From Roseateles_B flavus (GTDB taxonomy: Bacteria > Pseudomonadota > Gammaproteobacteria > Burkholderiales > Burkholderiaceae_C): DNA of 64,000 nucleotides. The stretch spans positions 248,001 to 312,000 of the forward strand of contig NZ_JBDPZC010000002.1 in assembly GCF_039872765.1 (NCBI RefSeq), in the 5' to 3' direction. The notes under the pieces are model-generated. The model was not told the origin of the DNA. It made no database searches and saw nothing but the letters and a program-made list of their open reading frames with translations. Of the stretch, positions 1 through 9,969 are shown piece by piece. Both the position numbers and the translations under genes were made by a program. Numbering within the stretch: position 1 is the first letter of the stretch; every line of letters starts with the position of its first letter.

Positions 1-95
1 CGGATTGGGGAATGGCCGCGACTGTAATCGCCGTGTAAGCCCGTCACCACGGGTCTTCCCCCCCCCTGCCCCGGTCCGGACCGCCGCCCTGATCT

Positions 96-140
96 GCCGC
101 AAGAACCCGCCTGCCAGGGCGGCAGGCGGGTTCTTGCGGC
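96..140 (-). terminator. Strong hairpin after the PHP-domain gene
   Basis: A perfect 20-bp inverted repeat (96-115 against 121-140) closes a 5-nt AGGGC loop a few bases beyond the stop of the leftward PHP gene. No T run follows on the minus strand, so it may stabilise the 3' end as much as terminate. Positions 1-95 to its left show no gene or motif I recognise. Confidence 0.6.
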
Positions 141-148
141 GGCTCTGA

Positions 149-2632
149 TCAGGGGTAGCTCAAGGTCAGCGTGTAGCGCTGCGTGGTGCTGCTGCCCGAG
201 TAGGAGACCACCTTGATGTAGACCGTCTGCGCGCTGCTGCCGTTCGTGTAGGTCACGCTCTCGCTGCTGCTGCTGCCCTCGGAGGCGACCAGCGTCGTGC
301 CGCTTCCGTTGACGAGGTAGAGGTCGTAGTCGGTCGTGGAGGGGCCGACCATGTCCACGCGCAGCTTCTTGCCTGCGGCCAGGCTCAGCTTGAAGAAGTC
401 CTTGTCGCTGCTGCTGCCCATGGTGCCGCTGAGGGTCGTCTGGCCGCTCACCACGTTGGCGCTGGCGATGGTGCCGTTGGACTCGGTCTCGTTGAGCGTG
501 GCGCCGGCATTGCTGACGCTGAAACTCACGCTGGAGGAAGCCCCGACGTTGCCGGCAGCGTCATAGGCGCGCGCCACCAAGGTGTGGCTGCCGTTGCCGA
601 GCGTCGTGGAGTCCAGCGCCAGGCTGTAGGGAGCGCTCGTGTCGCTGCCCTTGAGGTTGCCGTCCACCACGAAGTCCACCCGGCTCACGCCCACGTTGTC
701 GCTCGCGGTGGCGGACAGCGTGAGCATGCCCGCCGTGCCGCTGACCGCTGCGCTGGCCGTCGGGGGCGTGGTGTCCGCGGTGCCACCGCCGGAGGTCTGG
801 GTGACCCAGATGGGCGCGGACCACAGGATCTTGCCGTCGTCCTGCGTGACCTTGGCGTAGTAGAAGTGCTCGCCCACGGCTGGCGTGACGGTGGCCGTGG
901 CGGTGCTGGCCAGCGTGCTGACCGTGCCGTTGCGCCTGGGCACGCCCTCGATGATCTGGACGCTGGCCACGCTGCGGCCCGCGCTGTTGGCGAAGCCCAC
1001 GCTCAGCTGCAGCGGTCCGCTGTTGCTGAAGCGTTCGCCCATCAGATGGCCGTTGGCCTGCAGCACCAGCTGCGAGTTCTTGTCCATGGTGGCGAACACG
1101 CGGCGCGCCTTGAGCGCATCCAGCAAGGCCGTGCGGCCCAGGGTCGTGCCGTTGGGAATCAGCACACCGGTGCGGTTGGTGTAGGACTTGCCCCAGTTCG
1201 CGCAGTGGTTGTCCTGGTTGCTCGCCGGCGCGACATGAAAGCCCCGCTCCAGCAGCAGGTTGAAGGCATCCTCGTAGCTGCTGCGGCCGGTTTCGGTCTC
1301 GCTGGTGTTGCTGGAAAAGGCCGAGGTGTTGAGGATCTCGGCCAGCACCATGACCTCGTCGCCGTCGGCGCTGTAGGCCAGGGCCGTGCCGTTGATGGCG
1401 AACTGGCCGGAGGTCTCGGGATGGTTGAACTGGCCGATCAGGCCCTGGCTGCGCATCACCCCGTACAGCGCGGCGTAATCGCTCTTGGCAACGTAGCGGT
1501 CGCCGAAGAGCTCGTTGCTGCTGCTGTATTCCCAGGCAAGGAGCTCGTTGCTGTTGAAGATGTTGAGGTGGCCGCCATTGTTGATCACGCCCCACTCCAT
1601 GCCGTACAGCGCCAGGAAGCCCGGATTGGCCGCATTGAAGCTGCTCGCGGCCGAGAGGCCGGCCTGGTAGCGGCTGCGCGCGGTGGCGGGGCTGGCAGAG
1701 GTATTGGTCCCGGAGGAGCCGTCGAAGTAGTGGTTGTGCTCCGAGGTCATCAGCACGTCCAGGCCCGCATTGCGGCCATAGGCAAAGGCATCGGTCGGGC
1801 CGTAGGCACCGGTCTGTGCAGGCTGGGACGAGGTGCAGTTGCCCAGCGCGCCGCCGCCGTCGGAGTCATTGGTCTGGCTGTGCAGATTGGCGTAGTAGAC
1901 GGTGAAGGGCAAGGCGCCGGTCGCCGCGACCGACTGGATGCGTGCCCGCTGCGACTCACCCGCCTCCGGTGCGGTGCGCAGCGGCGCGAAGGCCGGCATC
2001 TGCGGGCCGGCCGGACGCCCGACCTGGAAGCCCCAGCGCTGCTGGACCTCATGACCCTGAGCCCGGGCCCAGAGCGCAGTGCGGCGGGCCTCGCCACTCG
2101 ACGGCGCAGCCTGCGCCACCTCGCCAGGCACCGCGACGGCCGTCAGCCGCGCCTCGTAGCGACCTTCAGGCAAGACCTGACCCTGGGCATCCAGCCCATC
2201 CCAGGCCTGCACCAGCGTCAGGGGCCGACCGCCCCAGACCGCCTCGCCGACCAGCACGCGGCGCTGCTGCTGGCGCTCGTCCACCAGGGCGATCTGCCAG
2301 GCAAACACCTGCCCGGGCGCCATGCCCGGGTAGCTGAGGTTCACCGCCAGCTCGCGTGCCGCCTGACCGTTGGCCGTGCGGTACGGCAGGTAGAGGCTGG
2401 CATCGAATTCGTGGTGATCCGGAAACTTGGCGGCCGGATTGACCAGGCCCTGGGCCTCCTCCTGCTTCGCCGGAAGCGGCGTGCTGCCGCCCGGGGATTC
2501 GCCCGAGCACGCACTCAGCAGGGCGGCCGCGAGGGCCACCGGCCACAGGGCGGAGCCCCGGATTTGAGAGAGCAAAGGTTTGCGCATACGTTTGCGCGCG
2601 CAGGCGACCGCGGTCGCAGAGACGGATTTCAT
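149..2632 (-). CDS. Secreted PHP-domain phosphoesterase-like lipoprotein with Ig-like and PPC domains
   Basis: Predicted exported protein of 827 residues. The ATG at 2632 is preferred because it follows GGAAGG and is followed by a hydrophobic stretch ending in a lipobox-like LLSAC; an in-frame ATG further upstream gives an implausible Arg-rich extension. Around residues 240-525 there is a PHP (polymerase and histidinol phosphatase) metal-binding domain: YYANLHSQTNDSDGG, TSEHNHYFDG, FNHPE and SNQDNHC supply the expected His/Asp/Glu ligands. A bacterial Ig-like domain (about 617-707) and a C-terminal pre-peptidase (PPC) domain (about 711-826) follow, as in proteins handled by type II secretion. 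Members related to CehA hydrolyse phosphoesters or similar esters; the substrate here is unknown. A copy of the dispersed 15-mer lies inside at 2169-2183. Confidence 0.85.
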   Translation of the reverse strand: MKSVSATAVACARKRMRKPLLSQIRGSALWPVALAAALLSACSGESPGGSTPLPAKQEEAQGLVNPAAKFPDHHEFDASLYLPYRTANGQAARELAVNLSYPGMAPGQVFAWQIALVDERQQQRRVLVGEAVWGGRPLTLVQAWDGLDAQGQVLPEGRYEARLTAVAVPGEVAQAAPSSGEARRTALWARAQGHEVQQRWGFQVGRPAGPQMPAFAPLRTAPEAGESQRARIQSVAATGALPFTVYYANLHSQTNDSDGGGALGNCTSSQPAQTGAYGPTDAFAYGRNAGLDVLMTSEHNHYFDGSSGTNTSASPATARSRYQAGLSAASSFNAANPGFLALYGMEWGVINNGGHLNIFNSNELLAWEYSSSNELFGDRYVAKSDYAALYGVMRSQGLIGQFNHPETSGQFAINGTALAYSADGDEVMVLAEILNTSAFSSNTSETETGRSSYEDAFNLLLERGFHVAPASNQDNHCANWGKSYTNRTGVLIPNGTTLGRTALLDALKARRVFATMDKNSQLVLQANGHLMGERFSNSGPLQLSVGFANSAGRSVASVQIIEGVPRRNGTVSTLASTATATVTPAVGEHFYYAKVTQDDGKILWSAPIWVTQTSGGGTADTTPPTASAAVSGTAGMLTLSATASDNVGVSRVDFVVDGNLKGSDTSAPYSLALDSTTLGNGSHTLVARAYDAAGNVGASSSVSFSVSNAGATLNETESNGTIASANVVSGQTTLSGTMGSSSDKDFFKLSLAAGKKLRVDMVGPSTTDYDLYLVNGSGTTLVASEGSSSSESVTYTNGSSAQTVYIKVVSYSGSSTTQRYTLTLSYP
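2169..2183 (+). repeat. Dispersed repeat GGCAAGACCTGACCC, copy 1 (intragenic)
   Basis: Exact copy of the short repeat scattered through this window. It lies antisense in the PHP gene, where it reads as Gly-Gln-Val-Leu followed by Pro. Confidence 0.75.
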
Positions 2633-2911
2633 GGGAACCAGGCCTTCCGTTGTTGTCGTGGATGGGTGCAGGCGTCCTCGGCGCCGGCGGGCCGGACTGT
2701 GCGGGGAGCGCGCGCCGGGATCAATGAGGGTTTGCAGAGCCGGTGCATTCACCAATTCGTCAAGAAGTGGACGGCGTGCTGGCCCCGCCTTTCACGCGCC
2801 GCCCGCACTTGATCAAGCTCAAGTGGCGCCCCCCGGGTGCCCCCTAGGCTGTCGATTGGTCGGGATCGTGGGCCCGGCAGCAGGACGGCCTCGCGCCGAT
2901 GGAGGTCCCCG

Positions 2912-4459
2912 ATGCGATTGAATGAACCCGTGACCCAGCGAGAGCACCTGTTCCAGGACGAGCTGCTCGTCTCCACCACCGATGCCCAGGGCCGCATCAC
3001 CCACTGCAACGCCGCCTTCTGCAGCGTCAGCGGCTACAGCTACCAGGAATTGATGGGCCAGCCGCACAACCTCGTGCGCCATCCCGACATGCCGGGGGAG
3101 GCCTTCAAGGACATGTGGTCCACCATCGGCCGCGGCCGCCCCTGGACGGGCATCGTCAAGAACCGGCGCAAGAATGGTGACCACTACTGGGTGCGCGCCA
3201 ATGTGACGCCCATCCTGGAGCGCGGCAAGCCGGTGGGCTATATGTCGGTGCGCGAGGCGCCGACGCGCCAGGAGATCCAGGACGCCGAGCAGCTCTATGC
3301 CCGCCTGCGCGAGCAGCAGCGCAGCGGCATCCAGCGCATCCGCCTGCATGCCGGCCGGGTGCGGCGCACCGGGCTGCGTGACCTCCCCGCCCGCTGGCAC
3401 CGGCTCAACATCACCCAGCGTCTGGTCGCGGGGCTGAGCGGCATCGGCCTGGGCGCCGCGGCCGCGAGCTGGCTGCTGCCCGGCTGGGGGGCCTGGGCGC
3501 CCGTGAGCGCGGCCCTGCTGGGCAGCGTTTGGCTGGTCATCTGGTTCCAGATCGACATCCAGCAGCGCCTGGACGATGCCGAGGAAGCCGCCAACCGCAT
3601 CGCCAGCTGCAACCTGGTCGACCGGGTGGAGAACGTGCACCCGCATCCGGTGAGCGCCATCACCCGGGCGCTGAGCCAGATCCAGATCAATCTGCGCGCC
3701 GTGATCGGCGACGCCCGCGAAGAGGTGCTGGGCACCGTGCAGACCACGGCCGAGCTGGCGCGGGCCGGGCAGGACCTGTCGGACCGCACCGAGCACCAGG
3801 CCAGCGCCGTGCAGCGCTCGGCGGCCAGCATGGAGCAGATCGCCACCACGGTACGCCAGACGGCGGACACCGCCAGCCAGGTGGCGGCGCAATCGACCTC
3901 GGCCGCCGGCGCGGCCCAGCGCAGCGGGGAGGCCGTGGGGCGCGTCAACAGCGCGTTCACGGCCATCGAGGCCTCGTCCCGGCGTATCGGGGACATCGTG
4001 CAGGTCATCGAGGGCATCGCCTTCCAGACCAACATCCTGGCGCTCAATGCCGCCGTGGAGGCCGCCCGCGCGGGCGATTCGGGCCGCGGCTTCGCGGTGG
4101 TCGCCAGCGAGGTGCGCGCCCTGGCCCAGCGCAGCGCCACCGCGGCCAAAGAGGTGCGCCAGGTGATCCAGGCCTCGGTCGAGCAGGTCGCGCAGAGTGC
4201 CCGCGAGATGGACGAGGCCAACGAGACCATCCGCCGCACCGTCGGCGAGGTGGACCGCGTGGGCACCATGATGGCCGAGATCCGGCGCGCCACCACCGAG
4301 CAGTCCAGCGGCATTGCCGAGGTCAACACCGCGGTCACCACGCTGGACCGCATGACCCAGGAGAACTCCGCCATGGTCGAGCAGACCACCGCGGCGGTGG
4401 AAGCCCTGCTGCAGCGCTCGGAAACGCTCAAGCGTTCGCTGGAGGTGTTCAGGGCCTGA
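2912..4459 (+). CDS. PAS-containing methyl-accepting chemotaxis protein (Aer-like)
   Basis: Chemoreceptor of 515 residues that would signal to CheA/CheW. The ATG at 2912 has GGAGG six bases upstream; the in-frame extension before it is basic and unlike the family. Residues 20-115 form an Aer-type PAS domain (CNAAFCSVSGY, LVRHPDMP, GYMSVREAPT), usually binding FAD and sensing redox state or energy. Two hydrophobic segments lie at about 171-210. The cytoplasmic signalling domain (about 263-510) carries the highly conserved hairpin GIAFQTNILALNAAVEAA and FAVVASEVRALAQRS. There is no periplasmic sensing domain, as expected for Aer. It stands alone, with no chemotaxis genes nearby, and is divergent from the PHP gene. 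Confidence 0.92.
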   Translation: MRLNEPVTQREHLFQDELLVSTTDAQGRITHCNAAFCSVSGYSYQELMGQPHNLVRHPDMPGEAFKDMWSTIGRGRPWTGIVKNRRKNGDHYWVRANVTPILERGKPVGYMSVREAPTRQEIQDAEQLYARLREQQRSGIQRIRLHAGRVRRTGLRDLPARWHRLNITQRLVAGLSGIGLGAAAASWLLPGWGAWAPVSAALLGSVWLVIWFQIDIQQRLDDAEEAANRIASCNLVDRVENVHPHPVSAITRALSQIQINLRAVIGDAREEVLGTVQTTAELARAGQDLSDRTEHQASAVQRSAASMEQIATTVRQTADTASQVAAQSTSAAGAAQRSGEAVGRVNSAFTAIEASSRRIGDIVQVIEGIAFQTNILALNAAVEAARAGDSGRGFAVVASEVRALAQRSATAAKEVRQVIQASVEQVAQSAREMDEANETIRRTVGEVDRVGTMMAEIRRATTEQSSGIAEVNTAVTTLDRMTQENSAMVEQTTAAVEALLQRSETLKRSLEVFRA

Positions 4460-4588
4460 GCGCAGGCAGCCTGCGCGTCCCGGCGCCTTCTGACCGCACG
4501 CGGCTCGTCCTGGCATGGCGGCCACGCAGGCGCAGCGCTGGAGCATGGCGGCCGGACGCTTGAGCCGCCCGCCCGCACCGGGAGTTCC

Positions 4589-5284
4589 ATGCAGACACGA
4601 CGCGTCTTCACCCTGCTCTGGCGGGTCAATGCCCTGATCATCCTCGTGGTCGGACTCCTCGCGACCGCCCTCCTGGCAGCCGCCGGCTATCTGCTGCTCA
4701 AGGACGCAACGCGGACACGCCATGTGGACGACATAGCCCGCACGGCGCTGGGCGACGTCCGGGACAGCCGGGCGGAGCTCGGTGCCTTCGGCCCCATCCA
4801 CGGCAGTCCGCTGCTACGCGCGCGCCTGACCGTGCCGCAGACCTATGCGCTGGGCTCGGGCTCCTAGGAAGCCGGCTCCGTGCCGAACTATGTCTATGTC
4901 GACCCATCCCGGCGCTCGGCCCACTGGCTGCTCCCGTCAATGGACAGCGTCATCCTCAGTTCCGAAGCGCTGCCTTCCAGTGAATACGGGAGCAAGACGC
5001 GGGAGGCCGTCGCCTATGTCCATGCCACCGTCAGCGTCGACAGCAGCGGCGACGAGCGGCTCTCGGCCTCGGACGCCCAGCAGATCGCGGTGTCGGCGCC
5101 GGACGGCAAGGGCTACCGCCTGCTTGCCGACAAGGCAGACCGGCTCCTGGATGCCCGACTCCTGGATGGCGGCCGGCTGTTCATCCTGTATGCCAAGGGC
5201 AAGAAGCTGACGGCCATCGAGCTGCATGCACGCGATCTCTCGTCGCCGCTGGTCAGCTACGAGCTGCCGGCCTCGATCAAGTAG
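4589..5284 (+). pseudogene. Hypothetical membrane-anchored protein split by an in-frame TAG stop
   Basis: Two open segments lie in the same frame and are separated only by a TAG at 4865-4867. The first (92 residues from the ATG at 4589, with GGGAG upstream) has an N-terminal transmembrane segment; the second continues to 5284 without any shift of frame. Read through, the product would be 231 residues with one anchor and a soluble domain that ends LVSYELPASIK. The codon after TAG continues in normal GC-rich codon use, so a single nonsense change (or a sequencing error) is the simplest explanation. I do not recognise the family. A short protein could still be made from an internal start such as the ATG-free GTG near 4879. 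Confidence 0.6.
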
Positions 5285-5305
5285 CGGGCTGCCCAGGCCT
5301 TCGAT

Positions 5306-5320
5306 GGCAAGACCTGACCC
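5306..5320 (+). repeat. Dispersed repeat GGCAAGACCTGACCC, copy 2 (intergenic)
   Basis: Exact copy in the gap between the broken hypothetical gene and the MocR gene. The remainder of 5285-5447 shows nothing else recognisable. Confidence 0.75.
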
Positions 5321-5447
5321 TGCGCAGGGGCCCTGGCCGGCGATGCCCACGGCCGGTCGCAGCGGACACTGCGCGGCGCCTGCCGCTTCAGCGCTTGCCG
5401 GCAGCGTCCAGGGTCAGGGACGCCTCGCTGCCCCTTGGGGTGCCGGC

Positions 5448-6923
5448 TCAGGCCCGCCGCAGCAGCTCGCAGGCCAGCTGTCCCACCCGCGCCAGCGCCT
5501 GCGGGTGGCGATCCGTCCAGTCGGCGCCGACGCCGATGCGCACGCAGTTCTTGAAGCGCTCGTGGGCACTGAACAGCCGCCCCGGCGCGACCAGGATGCC
5601 CTCGGCCTGGGCGGCCTCGAACAGCGCCTGCGCGTCCAGGCCCCGCGGCAGCTCCACCCACAGCAGGAAGCCGCCGGGCGGGTCGCTCACCCGCGTGCCG
5701 GGCGGGAAGTGCTCGGCCAACAGACTGCGGGCCTCTTCCAGCCGGGCCGCCGCCCAGCTGCGCAGCTGGCGCATGCCCGCCAGATAGCCGGCCTGCGCGA
5801 GCAACTCGGCCATGGCCAGCTCGATCACCGCTGTCTGGGCACCCTGCACGTTGTTGAGCTGGCGCAGGCGCGCGGTCCAGCGGCCGGCTTCCACCCAGCC
5901 CAGGCGCAGGCCTGGCGCCACCGTCTTGGTGAAGGAGTCGCACAGCATGACGTGGCCGGTGGTGTCGAAGCTCTTCACCGTGCGCCGCAGCTCGTCGCTG
6001 AAGACCAGGTCGTTGTAGACCGCATCCTCGATGACGGCGAAATCGTGCTGGCTGGCCATCTGCGCCAGCCGCCGGCGCTCGGCCAGGGGCATGCAGCTCC
6101 CCAGGGGATTGCTCAGCGTGGGCACCACCAGCACCGCCTTGACCGGCTGGGTGTCCAGCGCCAGCTGCAGCGCGTCCAGTGACAGGCCGTGGCGCGGATG
6201 GGTGGGGATCTCCAGGGCCTTGAGGTGCAGGCTCTGCAGCAGCTCCAGGAAGGAGTAGTGCGTGGGGGATTCGATGGCCACCACATCGCCCGGCTGCGTC
6301 ACGGAACGCAGGCACAGGCTGATGGCTTCCATGCAGCCGGCGGTCAGGGTGATGCGCTCCGGATCCAGGCTGCAGCCCAGCCCCAGGGCATAGCGCGCCA
6401 GCGCCTGGCGCGCCACCTCGTGCCCGTTGGGGCCCGGGTATTCGCACAGGAGATGGCGGTGGCGCTGCACGGCGCGCACCAGCGTGCGGCGCACGCGATC
6501 GGCGTCCAGCATGGCCGCCCCCGGGGTGCCGCTGCTGAAGCTCACCAGCGCCTGGCGGTCCTGGAGCCCCAGCAGGCGCTGGCCCAGCACGTCCACATGC
6601 ACCGGCTGCGCCCGCCGCGGCACCCGACCCACCGTGGGCTCGGGCAGCTGGGTCGAGCGGCTGGCCGCGACAAAGAAGCCCGAGCGCGGCCGGGCAACGA
6701 CCAGGCGGGCATCCTCCAGCCAGTGGTAGGCCTGCACCACGGTGCTGAGCGCCACGCCGTACTGGCGGGCCGTCTCCCGCACCGAAGGCAGGCGCTGGCC
6801 GCGCGCCAGGCTGCCCTGGCGGATGGCCTCGGCCAGGGTGTGGGCGATGCGCAGGTACAGCGCGCCGCCCTCCTGCGGACGGGCGGCGGCGGAAGGTTCA
6901 GGCAGCGCTGCGGCAGTCATCAC
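5448..6923 (-). CDS. MocR/GntR-type regulator with aminotransferase domain
   Basis: Transcription regulator of 491 residues. Residues 20-88 are a GntR winged helix (LPSVRETARQYGVALSTVVQAY), joined by a linker to a fold-type I aminotransferase domain (about 110-488). The PLP-binding lysine is Lys333 in CDSFTKTVAPGLRLGW, and the NPLGSCMP and IEDAVYNDL motifs of the family are present. MocR proteins sense PLP or amino-compound ligands and normally control a divergent neighbour, which here is a DUF2917 protein. Two adjacent ATGs (6923 and 6920) are both possible starts. Repeated elements that could be its operator lie at 6931-6990. Confidence 0.92.
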   Translation of the reverse strand: MMTAAALPEPSAAARPQEGGALYLRIAHTLAEAIRQGSLARGQRLPSVRETARQYGVALSTVVQAYHWLEDARLVVARPRSGFFVAASRSTQLPEPTVGRVPRRAQPVHVDVLGQRLLGLQDRQALVSFSSGTPGAAMLDADRVRRTLVRAVQRHRHLLCEYPGPNGHEVARQALARYALGLGCSLDPERITLTAGCMEAISLCLRSVTQPGDVVAIESPTHYSFLELLQSLHLKALEIPTHPRHGLSLDALQLALDTQPVKAVLVVPTLSNPLGSCMPLAERRRLAQMASQHDFAVIEDAVYNDLVFSDELRRTVKSFDTTGHVMLCDSFTKTVAPGLRLGWVEAGRWTARLRQLNNVQGAQTAVIELAMAELLAQAGYLAGMRQLRSWAAARLEEARSLLAEHFPPGTRVSDPPGGFLLWVELPRGLDAQALFEAAQAEGILVAPGRLFSAHERFKNCVRIGVGADWTDRHPQALARVGQLACELLRRA

Positions 6924-6930
6924 GGGATTG

Positions 6931-6990
6931 TGTACTGGCCGGCAAGCGGGCAGGCAGTACAGATGCCCGGCCCCTCAACCCATACAGATG
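6931..6990. promoter_or_regulatory. Candidate operator between MocR and DUF2917 genes
   Basis: TGTACTG (6931-6937) and its inverted partner CAGTACA (6955-6961) lie 24 bp apart. TACAGATG occurs as a direct repeat at 6958-6965 and 6983-6990, 25 bp apart. MocR dimers typically bind paired sites in the divergent intergenic region, so these are the best candidates. Assignment is by position and symmetry only. Confidence 0.45.
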
Positions 6991-7071
6991 GCTCGACCAC
7001 GCCACTGTCCTGCCGGCCTTCGCCGCGGCCTGTGTCTGGCGGCCGGGCCTGGGCGCCGCGACAGTGGAGGC

Positions 7072-7392
7072 ATGGACACCACCCTGCCGCCCCCCTCCTC
7101 GCGCTCATCCACCCACGCCCTGCGCCCTGTGCCCAGGGCGGCCGCGGTGCCGGAACCCCTGCCGGCCAGCCAGCTGCTGGTACTGGCAGCCAGCGGCCAC
7201 AGCCAGGCCCTGGACTGCCCAGCCGGCGGCGAGCTCCGCATCCTGCAGGGGCGGGTGTGGATCAGCCGTGAAGGCCACGCCGAGGATCTGTTCCTGGACA
7301 GCGGCGAGATGCTGCGCCTGCAGGAAGCGGCCCGCCTGCACCTCAGCGCCGAGCTGGCGGCACCGGCCTGGGTGCGCCTGGCGCCCGAGTGA
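7072..7392 (+). CDS. DUF2917 family protein
   Basis: Small soluble protein of 106 residues, divergent from the MocR regulator. From about residue 35 it shows the DUF2917 pattern: GGELRILQGRVWISREG, then DLFLDSGEMLRL and a C-terminal WVRL. This family is common in Burkholderiales, often beside regulator genes, and has no known activity. A GGAGG lies immediately before the ATG with only one base of spacing, so the true start could be slightly different. Its position suggests control by the neighbouring MocR protein. Confidence 0.75.
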   Translation: MDTTLPPPSSRSSTHALRPVPRAAAVPEPLPASQLLVLAASGHSQALDCPAGGELRILQGRVWISREGHAEDLFLDSGEMLRLQEAARLHLSAELAAPAWVRLAPE

Positions 7393-7486
7393 AGCCGGGC
7401 CCTGCCCTGCGATAATCCGCGCCTTCCCCAAAAAAGGTCTGGCCAGCGCGCGGTGTCGTCCGCAGCGGGCACGGACTCCCGAACCC

Positions 7487-9115
<1,629 letters not shown>

Positions 9116-9136
9116 GCGCGTCGCGCCTGCCGGAGC

Positions 9137-9162
9137 AAGGGGCTGCCGTGGCAGCCCCTTTT
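9137..9162 (+). terminator. Rho-independent terminator after prfC
   Basis: GGGGCTGCC (9139-9147) pairs with GGCAGCCCC (9150-9158) and is followed by TTTT. It lies just past the prfC stop and also lies beyond the convergent barrel gene, so it may serve both. Confidence 0.8.
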
Positions 9163-9187
9163 GCATGGCGGCCGGGCCCTTCCGGCC

Positions 9188-9733
9188 TCAGAACTGGTAC
9201 TGCAGGGCCAGGTAGTAGGCGTTGACCTTGCTCTTGCCATAGCGCTCGGCACCGAGCTTGAAGGCCCAGCCGCTGCCCAGGCCGTAGCGCAGGCCGGCGC
9301 CCAGGGTCGGATCGGTCACGGTGTCCAGGCGGCGGCCGGTGGTGGAGCCCACCATCTTCGTGCGGCCGATGCCCGCGCGACCGAACACGCCCCAGCCCTC
9401 GCTCAGCGCCAGGGTGCCTTCCACGGCCAGGCCCACGTGCCGGTCGGGGATCTGGTAGGCGTCCGTGCGGCCGAAGAGCTCGGGAAAGCGGATGAAGCTC
9501 AGCTCGCGCGTGAAGCCCTCCACCGCCAGCTGCTCGCTGACGCGCCAGCCCACGGCCAGGCCCAGCGATGGGTCGGCGCCCTCCTTGTAGGCCGGCCCGC
9601 TGCCATCGGCCTTGCCGACGGACAGCGCCACATAAACGCCCGGTTCAGCGGCCCGGGCCGAAGCCGCAAAGCCCCACGCCAGGGCGATACCGGCCATCGC
9701 CAGGGCCCTGCGCCACGTCTTGTGTCTGCTCAT
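9188..9733 (-). CDS. Outer-membrane beta-barrel protein (OmpA/OmpW-like fold)
   Basis: Exported 181-residue protein with a signal peptide (MSRHKTWRRALAMAG to ARAAEPG) and AGGAGG in front of the ATG. The mature part has alternating amphipathic strands and Gly-rich turns (GVFGRAGIGRTKMVG, LGAGLRYGLGSGWAFKLGAERYG) and ends in an aromatic residue (LALQYQF), the signature of an outer-membrane barrel assembled by BAM. Size fits an eight-stranded opacity-like barrel. No specific function can be assigned. Confidence 0.8.
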   Translation of the reverse strand: MSRHKTWRRALAMAGIALAWGFAASARAAEPGVYVALSVGKADGSGPAYKEGADPSLGLAVGWRVSEQLAVEGFTRELSFIRFPELFGRTDAYQIPDRHVGLAVEGTLALSEGWGVFGRAGIGRTKMVGSTTGRRLDTVTDPTLGAGLRYGLGSGWAFKLGAERYGKSKVNAYYLALQYQF

Positions 9734-9969
9734 GGTGTCTCACTCCTCCTGTGTTTGTCGGAGCGCGAGCATAGGGCGTAGGCCCCCGCCCGAAACGGCA
9801 CTCCCCCCTCCCTCCCCCTTCGCCCGGGCGCAGCTCGCCCAGGCCCGGTGCCCGTGGCAAGGCAGGACCCGTGGTGCGCACGGTACTGGCAAGCCCTGAG
9901 CGCAGCGCGCCAGGCATCTGGCACAGTGGCCGCCATCTCGCGGCCGGGATGCCGCGACAGAGGGATGAC

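Noticed and set aside
1..148. End of an rRNA or tRNA gene at the left edge
   Set aside because: No match to rRNA 3' ends or tRNA arms could be made; only the hairpin at 96-140 is supported.
2819..4801. A 660-residue frame opposite the chemoreceptor
   Set aside because: Runs antisense through a clear methyl-accepting protein; composition typical of a shadow frame.
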